From contig UBNQ01000026.1 of NCBI GenBank assembly GCA_900466875.1, positions 1 through 64,000 of the forward strand: DNA of 64,000 nt, read 5' to 3'. Position numbers and translations under genes: made by a program. Of this stretch, positions 8,274 through 17,152 are shown one piece after another (the stretch's first letter is position 1; the number at the start of each line of letters is the position of its first letter). The notes beneath the pieces are model-generated. The model was not told the DNA's origin. It worked only from the letters and a program-made list of their open reading frames with translations, and searched no databases. This DNA comes from Hyphomicrobiales bacterium. GTDB taxonomy: Bacteria > Pseudomonadota > Alphaproteobacteria > Rhizobiales > Rhizobiaceae.

Positions 8274-9353
8274 TCAGGTCAGGAACGGCGGCGGATTTTC
8301 GCCGCGCAGGCGGTAGTTCGGCCGCGGCCTTTCCAGGCGGATCGACTCCAGCACGGTATAGGCGTGGTATTTCGTCTGGGTCGTCACGCCCGCAAGCCGC
8401 TCGGACCAGAGCTGGCCATTGCTGCTCTTCTTTTCCAGGACATATTTCGTGGCAAAATTGGCCATCGAATTGATCCAGTTCTCGGTCCCGGAAAACACCT
8501 GGTCCCAGCCGGCGCCCTCCAGGATGCTGACGAGCGCATCCGACCGGCTGAATCGATCCACGGCTGCCTGTGCTCCGTCGAGGACGTCCTGGAAATACTC
8601 GATTGAAGCTGCGACCGTTTCCGGCGTCCCGTATTTCATGTGATGGCCGGCCACGAGGAAATCGAACTCATATTCCATCAGTTGCTTCTGGGCTTCGTAC
8701 CAGCCGGTAATATTCTGCGATGCGTCGCAATGCATGAAGGTGGCGCTACCGGGGCTGACGATGTCGATGACGGTCAGTACCTTTTGCGCCGGCGCATAAA
8801 TGAAGATGTTGCCGGGGCAATGGTTCTCGCCTTTGTAGGACAGTTCGAGCGTCACCCCGCCGACGACAAGCAGATGATCCTTGTCGAATGTCACGGTTGG
8901 CACCGGTCGGTTCGGGTCGGGGAACCGCTCCAGCAACTCCTTGGTGATATCGTGCGCGACGATCTCGACATTCGGTCCGAAAACAGAGGCTGCGCCGATG
9001 TGATCGGTGTGCCAGTGGCTGTAGATCAGATGCGTTACCGGTTTGTCCGTGACGTCCTCGATCGCGGCCAGCATGTTTTCGCCGATCGTCGGCGGTGCGT
9101 CGATGGCGACGACACCGTCGCTGGTCACGACGAAGGCCGCGTCGTAGCCGCCGCTGGTAACCCAGTAGAAACCGCCGCGAAGCTCTTCGACATGGTAGCC
9201 GAGCCGCTGGAAGCGTTCAGAAGAGAAATACTCGGGATAATATCCCGGCGGATCAGCGGGGTGTTCCCCGGCCTCCGGAAAGCCGTAATGGTCGATCCCG
9301 AAAAAGTTGGGCTCGTCGGTCGCTCTGATCAGCTTCTGGTGTCGGTCGCACAT
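8274..9353 (-). CDS. Metallo-beta-lactamase-fold hydrolase
   Basis: A 359-residue protein with the MBL metal motif SHWHTDH (His113, His115, Asp117, His118) and later candidate ligands in GENHCPGN and AGHHMKYG. No signal peptide is present, so it is cytoplasmic and unlikely to be a secreted beta-lactamase. Family members hydrolyse thioesters, lactones, sulfate esters and other substrates; none can be assigned. It sits 47 bp after the alcohol dehydrogenase and 125 bp before the aldehyde dehydrogenase, so a role in the same oxidation pathway (for example lactone or ester hydrolysis) is an inference. Confidence 0.85.
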   Translation of the reverse strand: MCDRHQKLIRATDEPNFFGIDHYGFPEAGEHPADPPGYYPEYFSSERFQRLGYHVEELRGGFYWVTSGGYDAAFVVTSDGVVAIDAPPTIGENMLAAIEDVTDKPVTHLIYSHWHTDHIGAASVFGPNVEIVAHDITKELLERFPDPNRPVPTVTFDKDHLLVVGGVTLELSYKGENHCPGNIFIYAPAQKVLTVIDIVSPGSATFMHCDASQNITGWYEAQKQLMEYEFDFLVAGHHMKYGTPETVAASIEYFQDVLDGAQAAVDRFSRSDALVSILEGAGWDQVFSGTENWINSMANFATKYVLEKKSSNGQLWSERLAGVTTQTKYHAYTVLESIRLERPRPNYRLRGENPPPFLT

Positions 9354-9400
9354 GTGATCAATCCTCCATGATGTTTGCGATATCGAAAGAAAGTGGGTTA

Positions 9401-10519
9401 TTAAGCGGCTTGCGGGGGAAAGCGCAGGACAGCCTTGATCGCGCGCCCTGCCGCGACATCTTCAAATGCCTCATTGATGTCGGCGAAGTCGTAGAAGGCG
9501 AGCAGCCTATCGAACGGGAAACGGCCGCTTCGATAAAGACCGACCAGTTCCGGAATCATCAGGCCGGAAATTGCATCGCCCTGGATAATCCCGATGAGGC
9601 TTTGCCCTACCGTGAGCCGGGAGGCATCGACGACCGCGCCCGAATGGTCATTGAAGGCGACGAAACCGAACTGCCCCATCGGAGCAAGAGCGCCGATGCC
9701 GGCATCGAGGTTCTCCTTCCGACCGCTCGTGTCGAGAACGTATTCGACGCCGCGAGAGGTGATATCCCTGATCGCCGCGGCTACATCGGTTTGCTCACGC
9801 GGGTTGACGCAATGTGTCGCGCCGAGTTCGTTAGCGAGCTTCAGCCGTTCGGCATTGACATCGATGGCGATGATGATTGCCGCATCGGCGACCTTGGCAG
9901 CCATGATTGCAGCCAGTCCCACCGCCCCTACTCCAAAGATCGCGATCGAAGCACCGACCGGCACTTTGAGCGCCTTCAAGACCGAGCCGGCTCCGGTCTG
10001 AAACCCGCAACCGAGCGGCCCGAGCAGTTCGAGCGGAACATCGTCCGGGACCTTGACGGCATTGCGCTGATGAGCGAGCGCATAGGTGGAGAATGAGGAC
10101 TGACCAAAGAAGTGCGCATGGAGCCTGTTCCCGTCGGGCGCTGCCACGCCGATCGTTCCATCGAGCCTGGTGCCGGCGAAATTTGTTTCCCAGACATGAT
10201 CGCAATAGGCTGCATGGGAAGACATGCAGGGTTTGCAGTGGCCACAGGAGTGATAGGAAAGAACGACATGATCGCCAGGCTTGAGATGCGATACGGTCGA
10301 TCCGACACGTTCGACGATGCCGGCGCCTTCATGGCCGAGGATAGCGGGGAGCGGCGTCGGCATGAGCTGTTGCCTGACATGCGCATCGGTTGCGCAAATG
10401 CCCGTAGCAACCATGCGAATGAGCACTTCGTCGGGGCGCGGGGCCTCAAGCTCCACGTCACGAAGAATGAAGGGCCCATTTTTTTCTTCCAGTACGGCTG
10501 CGGTCGCGGATTGGGTCAT
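9401..10519 (-). CDS. Zinc-dependent alcohol dehydrogenase (aryl-alcohol dehydrogenase-like)
   Basis: A 372-residue medium-chain dehydrogenase. Catalytic zinc ligands are visible at Cys42 and in GHEGAG (His63, Glu64). The structural-zinc cysteines are Cys92, Cys95, Cys98 and Cys106. The Rossmann motif is IFGVGAVGLAA. The pattern resembles the benzyl-alcohol (XylB-like) and class III alcohol dehydrogenases, which convert an alcohol to an aldehyde with NAD+. The ATG at 10519 has a strong GGAGGGAAAG ribosome site; longer in-frame starts would add an unrelated N-terminus. First gene of the set with the hydrolase and aldehyde dehydrogenase. Confidence 0.9.
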   Translation of the reverse strand: MTQSATAAVLEEKNGPFILRDVELEAPRPDEVLIRMVATGICATDAHVRQQLMPTPLPAILGHEGAGIVERVGSTVSHLKPGDHVVLSYHSCGHCKPCMSSHAAYCDHVWETNFAGTRLDGTIGVAAPDGNRLHAHFFGQSSFSTYALAHQRNAVKVPDDVPLELLGPLGCGFQTGAGSVLKALKVPVGASIAIFGVGAVGLAAIMAAKVADAAIIIAIDVNAERLKLANELGATHCVNPREQTDVAAAIRDITSRGVEYVLDTSGRKENLDAGIGALAPMGQFGFVAFNDHSGAVVDASRLTVGQSLIGIIQGDAISGLMIPELVGLYRSGRFPFDRLLAFYDFADINEAFEDVAAGRAIKAVLRFPPQAA

Positions 10520-10781
10520 CTTTCCCTCCATGGGCTGAATTCGAATGCTGGGGCGAGTGATCCCGCTCACGGACCGGCGGCGATCCATGTTCGGAAAGGC
10601 TTGATCCGATCCGCTTGAGTTTTGGACGAGCGGTGGTGAAGCGGCTTGTTTCTCAACCCGTTTGCGGGCCTGCTGTTCGCAAACATATCCGTGCTGTCGA
10701 ACGGCTAAAGACAGCAATGGCGGAACGCCGGGTTGCTGATAACGAAACCCTTTGTGGTTTCATGACAGCTGGACAGTCAGA

Positions 10782-11636
10782 TCAGACAGGTCGCATCGTG
10801 CCGGCATTCGGAAATTTGCCTTGGCGGTATGCGGCATAGTAGCCGGAAAGCTCCTCTTTGGAGCCTGCGATAAATGGGCCTTGTGCCACGACATGGATGT
10901 TTTGCGGTTGGCCTGCATACACAAGCACGCGCGCGCCATTCTCACCCGCCTTCAGCCTCATGGCGCTTTCACCGTCAGTTGCCAGCGGATTGGTCCAACC
11001 GACCTTATCCGTAGTTAGAGCCGTTGCCCCGGTGCCTGCCTCGATTTCGCCTGCGATGACCACGAAGAAGCCATTATATGATGACGGCAGAACCTGCTCA
11101 AACGCGGCGCCTGCCTCAAGCCGAATTTCGACCAAGGTTACAGGCACGGCATTCTTCGTCGATGCGATGATCCCTGCGGAACGACCACTGTAAACGGTCG
11201 CTTCGAAGCCGTTGCCGCGATGGACCGGCATTTCGTCACGTCTCAGGATCTGCACCCTCGGCGCCATATTGCGCTCCCGCTCGGGAAGAACTAGCCATAG
11301 CTGAAACAGACGCATACCCGCAGAGACCCGTGCATCTTCCGAATGGACGATGCCGCTTCCGGCAGTCATCCATTCCACGTCGCCTTCGGCCAAGCATCCG
11401 CCGGCATCCGCCATCGTGCCGTGAAGCATGAACGTGACGGTCTCCAGGCCGGCATGAGGGTGAGCCTCGCCGAATTGCCCCTCTCCGGTCACATGGTCGT
11501 CCGCCATCAAGAAGAACGGATCGGTCGCGGAAAAATTTCCCGGTGCGACGACGAGGGCCGCCTTGTGCCGCTCGCCTGCGAAACCGGGCCCGAGAGGCGG
11601 TGTCGTCGTAATCCTGTTGATGGACCTGTGAAGCAT
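10782..11636 (-). CDS. Pirin family protein
   Basis: A 284-residue bicupin. The N-terminal cupin has the pirin metal-site pattern with HPHAGLETVTFML and GIVHSE, and the C-terminal domain is of pirin type. Bacterial pirins (for example YhhW) can act as quercetin 2,3-dioxygenase; others modulate protein partners. The role here is unknown. The ATG at 11636 has a perfect AGGAGG site. It lies upstream of and in the same direction as the alcohol dehydrogenase, with a 262-bp gap, so it may be a separate unit. Confidence 0.88.
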   Translation of the reverse strand: MLHRSINRITTTPPLGPGFAGERHKAALVVAPGNFSATDPFFLMADDHVTGEGQFGEAHPHAGLETVTFMLHGTMADAGGCLAEGDVEWMTAGSGIVHSEDARVSAGMRLFQLWLVLPERERNMAPRVQILRRDEMPVHRGNGFEATVYSGRSAGIIASTKNAVPVTLVEIRLEAGAAFEQVLPSSYNGFFVVIAGEIEAGTGATALTTDKVGWTNPLATDGESAMRLKAGENGARVLVYAGQPQNIHVVAQGPFIAGSKEELSGYYAAYRQGKFPNAGTMRPV

Positions 11637-11844
11637 CTTTGCCTCCTGAAGTTAAGGATTACGCCCATCCGCTCTATTACGAATGAAGGGCGCCTCGAAT
11701 GATGTCACTGATTTTGAGCGAATGACGGCTCGCAACAAGTCGCGATAGTTCGAACCTTATGTTGCCAAACCAGCAACGCCCCAGGCGACCGGAGTTGGGT
11801 TAGACTGCGGCGGATTGATGCCGTCAATCCAACAAGAGAGCACG

Positions 11845-13524
11845 ATGATGAAACTGACGCGACGAGTTGGCAGCTTTTTCCGTGAGGAGGCGTGGGACTT
11901 TCCCGAGCATGAAAGACCAATGGTCGCGGGGTCGCCAGCGACACCGGAACATGCCCTGTCGCTGCGGATTGCCTATGCCTTCGTCGCAATTCTTGTGGGT
12001 CTAACGGGCGGGCTGGGCAACGCGCTGGTCTTAGTCAACATCGCGGAGCTGCGAACGGGCTTGGAGTTGAGCGCCGTTCAGGCGGCATGGCTGCCAACGG
12101 CCTATGTCATGACCAATATTTCCGCCAATCTGCTGCTGATCAAGTTCCGCCAGCAATATGGCCTGCGTGTATTCACGCTGATTGCCCTTGGCCTCTATGC
12201 TCTCCTCTCGCTTACCTATCTGTTGACCGCAGATCACTGGCTCACACTCGCCGTCAGGGCTGCAAGCGGCTTTGTCGCGGCGGCGTTGACCCCGTTGTGC
12301 CTTTTCTACGTGACGCAGGTCCTTCCGGGCCGTTGGCGCGTCAGGGGGGCGATACTTGGACTTGGTATCTCGCAATGCGCGTTGCCGCTCGCAAGCGTCA
12401 TCTCGCCATGGCTGTCTGCGGGCTCGCATTGGCAGTCGATATTTCTGGTCGAAGCGGGTCTTGCCTTTTTATCTTTCGCCGCCGTCGGGGCATTCCGACT
12501 GCCACCCGCCGAGCAACAGCGAGTGTTCGAGCCTCTGGATTTCCTCACCTTCCTGCTTTTGGGCGGGAGCCTCGCCCTGATTGCAGCAGTGTTGGGGCTT
12601 GGGCGGCTGGAAGGATGGTTCGAGACCCGATGGATCCTCGTGTTTCTGTCACTCGCACTTCCGATGCTCGTCACGGCGCTGATGCTGGAGAACGGTCGAA
12701 CCGTACCTCTCCTTAACCTGCGCTGGCTTGGGAGCGGTGATATAGCCCGGTTTGCTCTCGCAATTTTCATGGCGCGGATAGTCCTTGCGGAACAAAATGT
12801 TGCAACCGGGTTCCTGAAGGCGCTGGGAGGCAGCGGCGAAGACCTCAGAGCTCTTTCTCTTGTCATCCTTGCCAGTTCGATTTCTGGCGTGATCGTGAGC
12901 GCAGTCACGGTGAATGTCGAAAAATTGGTGATGCCTATGATGCTGGCCGTCACCGCAATCGCTGCCGCGGCATTTGTCGACAGCTCTGCTACGGGCCTTG
13001 ATCATCTGCCGCGACTTTATCTGTCCCAGGCGGCAATTTCATTCTCAGCCATGTTCTTTCTCGGGCCGGCACTGGTGTTCGGCATCACCAGCGCGCTGCA
13101 GAAAGGGACCCGAGAACTCTTGAGTTTCATCGTCCTGTTTGGAGCAGTCAATTCAATAGGCGCTCTCTCCGGCCATGCTTTGTTCGGGACATATATCGAC
13201 ACCACCGTGACTAATTCCAAAGATTGGGTCCTTGCCCATCAGAACGCCTTGCGCTTGGCAGCGGTGTTGTCTCTCATAACGGCACTCTATCTGGCTGTGC
13301 TCCTTACAATTCGTGTGCGCCATAAGCTGGCGGAAATTCACCGGCAGAAAGCAGCGCCGAGCGCAGGTGCAGACACGATCGATCCGCCTGCCGGCATCAA
13401 GCGGCCAACAGGAACACGCTGGCATCCTCCGTCTGTGTCGTCGCCTGACCGATTGCTCTTGAGCGCGACAGCGGCAGTCGGAGCGGTCTTGCTTTTGTCA
13501 GCGGTATGGCTGCCCCCGCGGTAG
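11845..13524 (+). CDS. MFS transporter, EmrB/QacA-like 14-helix type
   Basis: A 559-residue integral inner-membrane protein with about 14 hydrophobic segments. The first begins near residue 40 and the last (LLLSATAAVGAVLLLSAVWL) ends at the C-terminus. It resembles DHA2 drug/proton antiporters, including short variants found with HlyD-type adaptors, but no adaptor gene is adjacent. The ATG at 11845 (or 11848) follows AAGAGAG; an upstream TTG is less likely. The substrate is unknown. It is followed 123 bp later by a Gal80-like Gfo/Idh gene on the same strand. Confidence 0.85.
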   Translation: MMKLTRRVGSFFREEAWDFPEHERPMVAGSPATPEHALSLRIAYAFVAILVGLTGGLGNALVLVNIAELRTGLELSAVQAAWLPTAYVMTNISANLLLIKFRQQYGLRVFTLIALGLYALLSLTYLLTADHWLTLAVRAASGFVAAALTPLCLFYVTQVLPGRWRVRGAILGLGISQCALPLASVISPWLSAGSHWQSIFLVEAGLAFLSFAAVGAFRLPPAEQQRVFEPLDFLTFLLLGGSLALIAAVLGLGRLEGWFETRWILVFLSLALPMLVTALMLENGRTVPLLNLRWLGSGDIARFALAIFMARIVLAEQNVATGFLKALGGSGEDLRALSLVILASSISGVIVSAVTVNVEKLVMPMMLAVTAIAAAAFVDSSATGLDHLPRLYLSQAAISFSAMFFLGPALVFGITSALQKGTRELLSFIVLFGAVNSIGALSGHALFGTYIDTTVTNSKDWVLAHQNALRLAAVLSLITALYLAVLLTIRVRHKLAEIHRQKAAPSAGADTIDPPAGIKRPTGTRWHPPSVSSPDRLLLSATAAVGAVLLLSAVWLPPR

Positions 13525-13647
13525 GCGATATCCATGGCGTGGATGCTTACGCATACCATTTATCGATTTCACCGCAGTGCCGAGGGTCGGATACCTCTGA
13601 CCCAGGGCGCGGGTTCGCGTCCAGCAACGTGATTTGGAGCATCGCAG

Positions 13648-14748
13648 ATGGCGGATAAAAAATTTCGTGTGGGTATTATCGGAGCAGACACTCACGCAAG
13701 CTGGGCGGGCGCATCGCACGTGCCCGCCCTAGCGTCACAACCTCACCTAACGCTAGCGGCGGTGGCGACCCGACGCGAGGAAAGCGCCAAGGCGGCGGCC
13801 GAAGCATTCGGCGCAGAACTCTGGTTTGCCGATCCCTACGCGATGATTAGCGACAAAACCATTGACGTCATCACGGTCGCCGTGAAGGTGCCGGCGCACA
13901 AGGATCTCGTGATGGCCGCCTTGCACGCGGGTAAGGCCGTCTATTGCGAAGCGCCTCTGGGCGCAACGCTGGCGGAAACAAACGAGATGGCCGTAGCAGT
14001 CGGGTCTTTGCATACCGCGATCGGCCTGCAAGGCCGGCATAATCCTGCCGTCCGACGTGCGGCGGAACTGGTCGCGTCAGGAAAGCTCGGTCGCTTGATG
14101 TCGGCCCGTGTCGGCGCAACCACGTTCGGCTACGGTCCGCAATCTCCGAGTATGTACGACTATTTCAACAAGGCCGCTTCTGGCGCCAGCTTCATGACGA
14201 TCACGGCGGGGCACGTGCTCGACGTCATCGAGGCTGTGCTCGGCAACATTGTGGAGGTCGATGCGCGCACGGAGTTGCTCTGGCCGGAGATCGAGATCGT
14301 CGATACAGGCGAGACTTCAAAGCGAGAGATTCCGGATCATCTCGATCTGATCGCTAAGACGGCAAGCGGTGCGCCTGTGTCCGTTCAGATTCTGGCTGGC
14401 GTACCTGCAGATGAAGCGAGTTTTAATTTCGAGATCCGTGGTTCCAAAGGCTGGCTGAAGCTGACCGGCAATCATCTGGCAGGTGTACAGGTCGGAGACA
14501 TCAAACTCTCTTCGAACCTCGAGTTCATTGCGCCCGATACGCCTGTAGCGACTGGCGTCGGCCCGACCGCGGCCGATTTCTGGGCGGGCGCCGCTATCAA
14601 TGTCGGAGAGGTCTATGCGTCCCTGGGGCGCGATCTGACGAACGGTACATACACCACTCCCGGGTTCGACCATGCCCGCCATAATAGCCGTCTGATTGCG
14701 GCTGTCGAGCTTGCGGCAAGAACGGGTGAGCGGCAGCTCATTGGTTGA
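13648..14748 (+). CDS. Gfo/Idh/MocA-family protein, Gal80-like
   Basis: A 366-residue two-domain protein with an N-terminal Rossmann fold (VGIIGADTHASWAG) and a Gfo/Idh/MocA C-terminal domain. The usual EKP motif that supplies the catalytic lysine reads CEAPLG, so the Lys is missing, as in Gal80-type proteins that bind NAD(P) for regulation. It may be a sensor or scaffold, or use other catalytic residues. GGAG at 13635 precedes the ATG. It shares the VAVKVP, YCE and GLQG segments with the protein at 38950-40068. It stands before an aldo/keto reductase and a LysR gene, probably as one unit. Confidence 0.82.
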   Translation: MADKKFRVGIIGADTHASWAGASHVPALASQPHLTLAAVATRREESAKAAAEAFGAELWFADPYAMISDKTIDVITVAVKVPAHKDLVMAALHAGKAVYCEAPLGATLAETNEMAVAVGSLHTAIGLQGRHNPAVRRAAELVASGKLGRLMSARVGATTFGYGPQSPSMYDYFNKAASGASFMTITAGHVLDVIEAVLGNIVEVDARTELLWPEIEIVDTGETSKREIPDHLDLIAKTASGAPVSVQILAGVPADEASFNFEIRGSKGWLKLTGNHLAGVQVGDIKLSSNLEFIAPDTPVATGVGPTAADFWAGAAINVGEVYASLGRDLTNGTYTTPGFDHARHNSRLIAAVELAARTGERQLIG

Positions 14749-14870
14749 GATGTCCCAGACGGCCCGGCATTCGCAACGAGTGTCGAGCCGTCCGTAAGCG
14801 CAAGCCGTACGGAAATGCCCTCAACGAGACCGCGCCCCACATCGGCGAACATCAGAAAAAGGACCACATC

Positions 14871-15887
14871 ATGCAAATGCGCAAGCTCGGTGAGAGCGGG
14901 TTGTTCGTGTCGGAATTGTGCTTCGGCGCCATGACGTTCGGCGGAACGGACGGATTATGGGGCAAGGTGGGAAGACTGGGTCAGGAGGATGCCGATGTAC
15001 TGGTCAAGGCCGCTCTCGACGCTGGCATCAACCTCTTCGATACCGCAAATGTATATGCGCACGGACGCAGTGAAGAAATACTGGGGCGCTCGCTGAAGAA
15101 CCTTGGTGTGTCGCGCAGGGATGTCGTGATTGCCACGAAAGTCGCGTCTGCCATGGGTGACGGACCAAACCATCGCGGCGCTTCGCGGGGACACATTATC
15201 TCCGAATGCAAGGCAAGCCTCGGCCGGCTTGGTCTGGACCACATCGACCTATATCAGATCCACGCATTCGATTCCGCTACACCGATCGAGGAGACGCTGG
15301 AAGCGCTAGACACACTCGTCCGAGCCGGGGACGTCCGCTACATCGGCCTGTCGAACTGGGCCGCATGGCAGATCATGAAGGCGATCGGGATAACACGCGC
15401 CAGAGCCCTCGCGCCCGTCACCTCGCTGCAGGCATATTACACGCTTGTCGGGCGCGATCTGGAGCGGGAGATTGGTCCGTTGCTTTCATCGGAACGTGTT
15501 GGCCTCATGGTCTGGAGTCCGCTAGCCGGTGGCTACCTCACCGGAAAGTATTCTGCCGGTGGCGACGCAGCAGGCGGCCGACAGACGGAATTGGATTTTC
15601 CGCCCATCGATCGCATCCGGGGAGAGCCCCTGATCGCCGTCCTGAAAGCTGTCGGGGAGAAACATCTTTGCAGCCCGGCGCAAATCGCGATCGCCTGGTT
15701 GCTGAAGCAAAGCGTGGTCTCAACCGTCATCGTCGGCGCGAAGCGCGTGGAGCAATTGCAGGAAAACATTCGGGCGGCATCGATTGACCTGGACAATGAC
15801 GATATGGCGAAGCTTGATGCGGTCAGCCGTCTTCCCGTCGAGTATCCGGGCTGGTTGCTGAACGCCGGAAACGGACACTCACGGTGA
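14871..15887 (+). CDS. Aldo/keto reductase
   Basis: A 338-residue TIM-barrel NADPH oxidoreductase. The opening MRKLGESGLFVSELCFGAMTFG, read here as MRKLGESGLFVSEL then CFGAMTFG, is typical. The catalytic tetrad residues lie in LFDTANVYAHGRSEE (Asp, Tyr), VIATKV (Lys) and DLYQIHAFD (His). Such enzymes reduce carbonyl compounds or oxidise sugars. ATG at 14871 follows AAAGGA. The gene follows the Gal80-like gene and precedes a LysR gene. Confidence 0.9.
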   Translation: MQMRKLGESGLFVSELCFGAMTFGGTDGLWGKVGRLGQEDADVLVKAALDAGINLFDTANVYAHGRSEEILGRSLKNLGVSRRDVVIATKVASAMGDGPNHRGASRGHIISECKASLGRLGLDHIDLYQIHAFDSATPIEETLEALDTLVRAGDVRYIGLSNWAAWQIMKAIGITRARALAPVTSLQAYYTLVGRDLEREIGPLLSSERVGLMVWSPLAGGYLTGKYSAGGDAAGGRQTELDFPPIDRIRGEPLIAVLKAVGEKHLCSPAQIAIAWLLKQSVVSTVIVGAKRVEQLQENIRAASIDLDNDDMAKLDAVSRLPVEYPGWLLNAGNGHSR

Positions 15888-15927
15888 GATACAAGAACAT
15901 GCTTGAGATCGATGAAGGGAGAAGTTA

Positions 15928-16896
15928 ATGATCCATGCCATGAATTTACATGGAATCGATCTCAATCTCCTCGTCGCCTTTGATGCTCTCAACTCCGAGC
16001 GCAATGTAACACGCGCCGGAAGCCGTATCGGCCGGACCCAGCCGGCCATGAGCGCGGCCTTGTCGAGATTGCGTTTTCTGCTGCGTGACGAATTGTTCGT
16101 TCGCGGGCCGACTGGTCTTCAACCCACGCCGCGAGCGGTGGAACTTGCCGAACCCATCTCGCTTGCTCTGCGGGAAATTCAGCGGACATTGCAATTCACG
16201 CAGGGTTTCGATCCGGGCAAATCGACCATGTCTTTTTCCATCGGCGTTTCGGCCCATGCAGGTTCCGTCCTATTGCCGCGCCTGCTGTCGTTGCTTGAAG
16301 ACAAGGCTCCCGGCATCGATATCGAGGTGAGGGACTACGGCAGTCGCGACGATGCAATTGGCATGCTCGACAGCGGCGGCGTAGATCTGACGGTCGGAAT
16401 CCCTCCAACACCTACGAGCCGGATCCTGACCGCACGTCTTTTCCAGGAGCGGTTCGTCTGTATCTTGCGGAAGGATCACCCGATACTGGACCGCCGGTTC
16501 GATGCCGAGACATTCCTGTCTCTGACACATATCCTGGTCGCGCCCGACAATGAGGGCCTGGATGTTGCCGATGCCGCACTGGCTTCGAAGAATTTTAAGA
16601 GGCGATCCGCTCTGACCATTCCCCATATGCATGCGGCGCCGGCATTGATAGCATCGTCGGATATGGTTGCGACCGTGATAGAAAGCGTCGTGGCCCATTC
16701 AGGTTTTGCCGAACGCCTCGCAATGTTCGACTTCCCTCTGCCCCTGAACCCGATCCCGTTCGTGTTGTCCTGGCATCGTCGCAACGACGGACATCCGGCG
16801 CAGCAGTGGCTGAGAAATGGTATCATGGCCGCGTTCCCCCATGTATGGCTTCCCTCGGAGAACATCTGCGCCGATCTTGCCCGGCAGTACTACTAG
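15928..16896 (+). CDS. LysR-family regulator, NodD/NahR-like
   Basis: A 322-residue regulator. The opening LHGIDLNLLVAFDAL and the helix-turn-helix ERNVTRAGSRIGRTQPAMS resemble the NodD/NahR/SyrM branch, whose members respond to aromatic or flavonoid-type inducers. The effector domain is complete. GGGAG at 15917 precedes the ATG; a second ATG is at 15940. It is co-directional with the Gal80-like and aldo/keto reductase genes 40 bp upstream, which it may control. The ligand cannot be deduced. Confidence 0.88.
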   Translation: MIHAMNLHGIDLNLLVAFDALNSERNVTRAGSRIGRTQPAMSAALSRLRFLLRDELFVRGPTGLQPTPRAVELAEPISLALREIQRTLQFTQGFDPGKSTMSFSIGVSAHAGSVLLPRLLSLLEDKAPGIDIEVRDYGSRDDAIGMLDSGGVDLTVGIPPTPTSRILTARLFQERFVCILRKDHPILDRRFDAETFLSLTHILVAPDNEGLDVADAALASKNFKRRSALTIPHMHAAPALIASSDMVATVIESVVAHSGFAERLAMFDFPLPLNPIPFVLSWHRRNDGHPAQQWLRNGIMAAFPHVWLPSENICADLARQYY

Positions 16897-17152
16897 CGCT
16901 CGTGGATAAAGACTGGCAGCGGAAACCGATTTTGATTCAAGGCTGCCAGCTGGAGGTTCTTTGGACGAGCTCATTGTCAGCTTGATCCGCCCCGTTTGAG
17001 CTTGCGCTGAGACGAGGTGGCTCTGTCGGAGCTTGCGGGGTAGATACGGCGACTGCGGATTGCCGTTCCGTCCGCCATCTCGTCCCACCGAAACGCCGGC
17101 CTTCCCGCACGGTGCGCTTCATAGAAAATGGTCGCCCTGTTCTTGTTATCCG
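16897..17152. other. Intergenic region between LysR and the aconitase-X gene
   Basis: 256 bp between two converging genes. On the minus strand a short frame downstream of the aconitase-X stop (about 17152 to 16977) encodes a plausible but unrecognised tail (YEAHRAGRPAFRWDEMADG). It lacks a start of its own, so it may be a relic. No clear terminator is seen. Confidence 0.35.

Noticed and set aside
8274-9353. Metallo-beta-lactamase acting on antibiotics
   Set aside because: It has the MBL fold motif but no signal peptide and lies in a metabolic gene set, so an antibiotic role is unlikely.
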